Shown in pieces: positions 5,768 to 5,782 of a stretch of DNA of 5,782 nt. The notes beneath the pieces are model-generated. The model was not told the DNA's origin. It was given only the letters and a program-made list of their open reading frames with translations, and made no database searches. Position 1 is the stretch's first letter, and each line of letters opens with the position of its first letter. A program made the position numbers and the translations under genes. Source of the DNA: DATKDU01 sp035512595 (GTDB lineage: Bacteria; Planctomycetota; Planctomycetia; Pirellulales; Pirellulaceae); assembly GCA_035512595.1 (NCBI GenBank), contig DATKDU010000449.1, forward strand, positions 1 to 5,782, read 5' to 3'.

Positions 5768-5782
5768 ACGCCTCGAGGACCT
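5748..5782 (-). CDS. Possible C-terminus of a minus-strand gene running off the window
   Basis: Reading the minus strand from the window edge gives VLEAFKLLEE and then TGA (complement of 5748-5750). All ten sense codons end in G or C, as expected for coding sequence in this GC-rich genome, and the peptide looks like a helical tail. It lies about 40 bp beyond the point where the sigma-factor sequence is lost, which would suit a transposase or other cargo gene ending close to the edge of an inserted element. Ten residues cannot identify a family, and a plus-strand frame over the same bases (DSLLQQLERLED) is also open. Confidence 0.2.
   Translation of the reverse strand, partial: VLEAFKLLEE

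Noticed and set aside
5702..5782. Sigma factor restored by a simple frameshift
   Set aside because: None of the three forward translations after 5702 contains the expected ATALVHEAYLRL-like segment.

Overview
The window is GC-rich DNA that looks like a planctomycete, probably of the Gemmata/Pirellula type. The grounds are a Ser/Thr kinase C-lobe with the family's characteristic 'RGELDWIVMKALEKDRNRRYETA' stretch joined to a membrane segment and a long TPR array, a nearby ECF sigma factor N-terminus of the type planctomycetes often place beside such kinases, and small secreted proteins of unknown role. No taxonomic marker gene is present, so this is inference from gene style.

Layout, all on the + strand except possibly the last bases. 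(1) 1-3456: 3' part of a transmembrane Ser/Thr kinase-TPR protein whose catalytic core lies upstream of the window. (2) 3457-3609: intergenic, with a near-palindromic repeat (copy 1) and then a structured leader (copy A). (3) 3610-4164: small exported protein of unknown family. (4) 4165-4261: a second copy (B) of the same leader. (5) 4262-5389: exported protein with seven HAF-type repeats, probably a beta-propeller-like fold. (6) 5390-5560: copy 2 of the near-palindromic repeat, then an unusual promoter region with TATAAT in the loop of a perfect inverted repeat directly abutting an ATG. (7) 5561-5767: start of an ECF sigma factor that loses family resemblance after about 47 residues and stops early. 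(8) 5748-5782: possible C-terminus of a minus-strand gene running off the window.

The most notable feature is the paired leader. The roughly 80 nt before each secreted-protein gene are clearly related to each other, although the proteins are not. Both copies can fold into the same H-type pseudoknot, with changes between copies that keep the pairing, and both end about 10 nt before the Shine-Dalgarno sequence. This looks like a cis-regulatory RNA, or a shared mobile/regulatory module, driving two exported proteins. The two secreted genes are also bracketed by two same-orientation copies of a different hairpin repeat, which also shows a compensatory base-pair change.

Functionally, the left gene is a membrane signalling kinase. 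The middle pair are exported proteins probably controlled together. The right end is a disrupted sigma-factor locus, either a true insertion or an assembly break.
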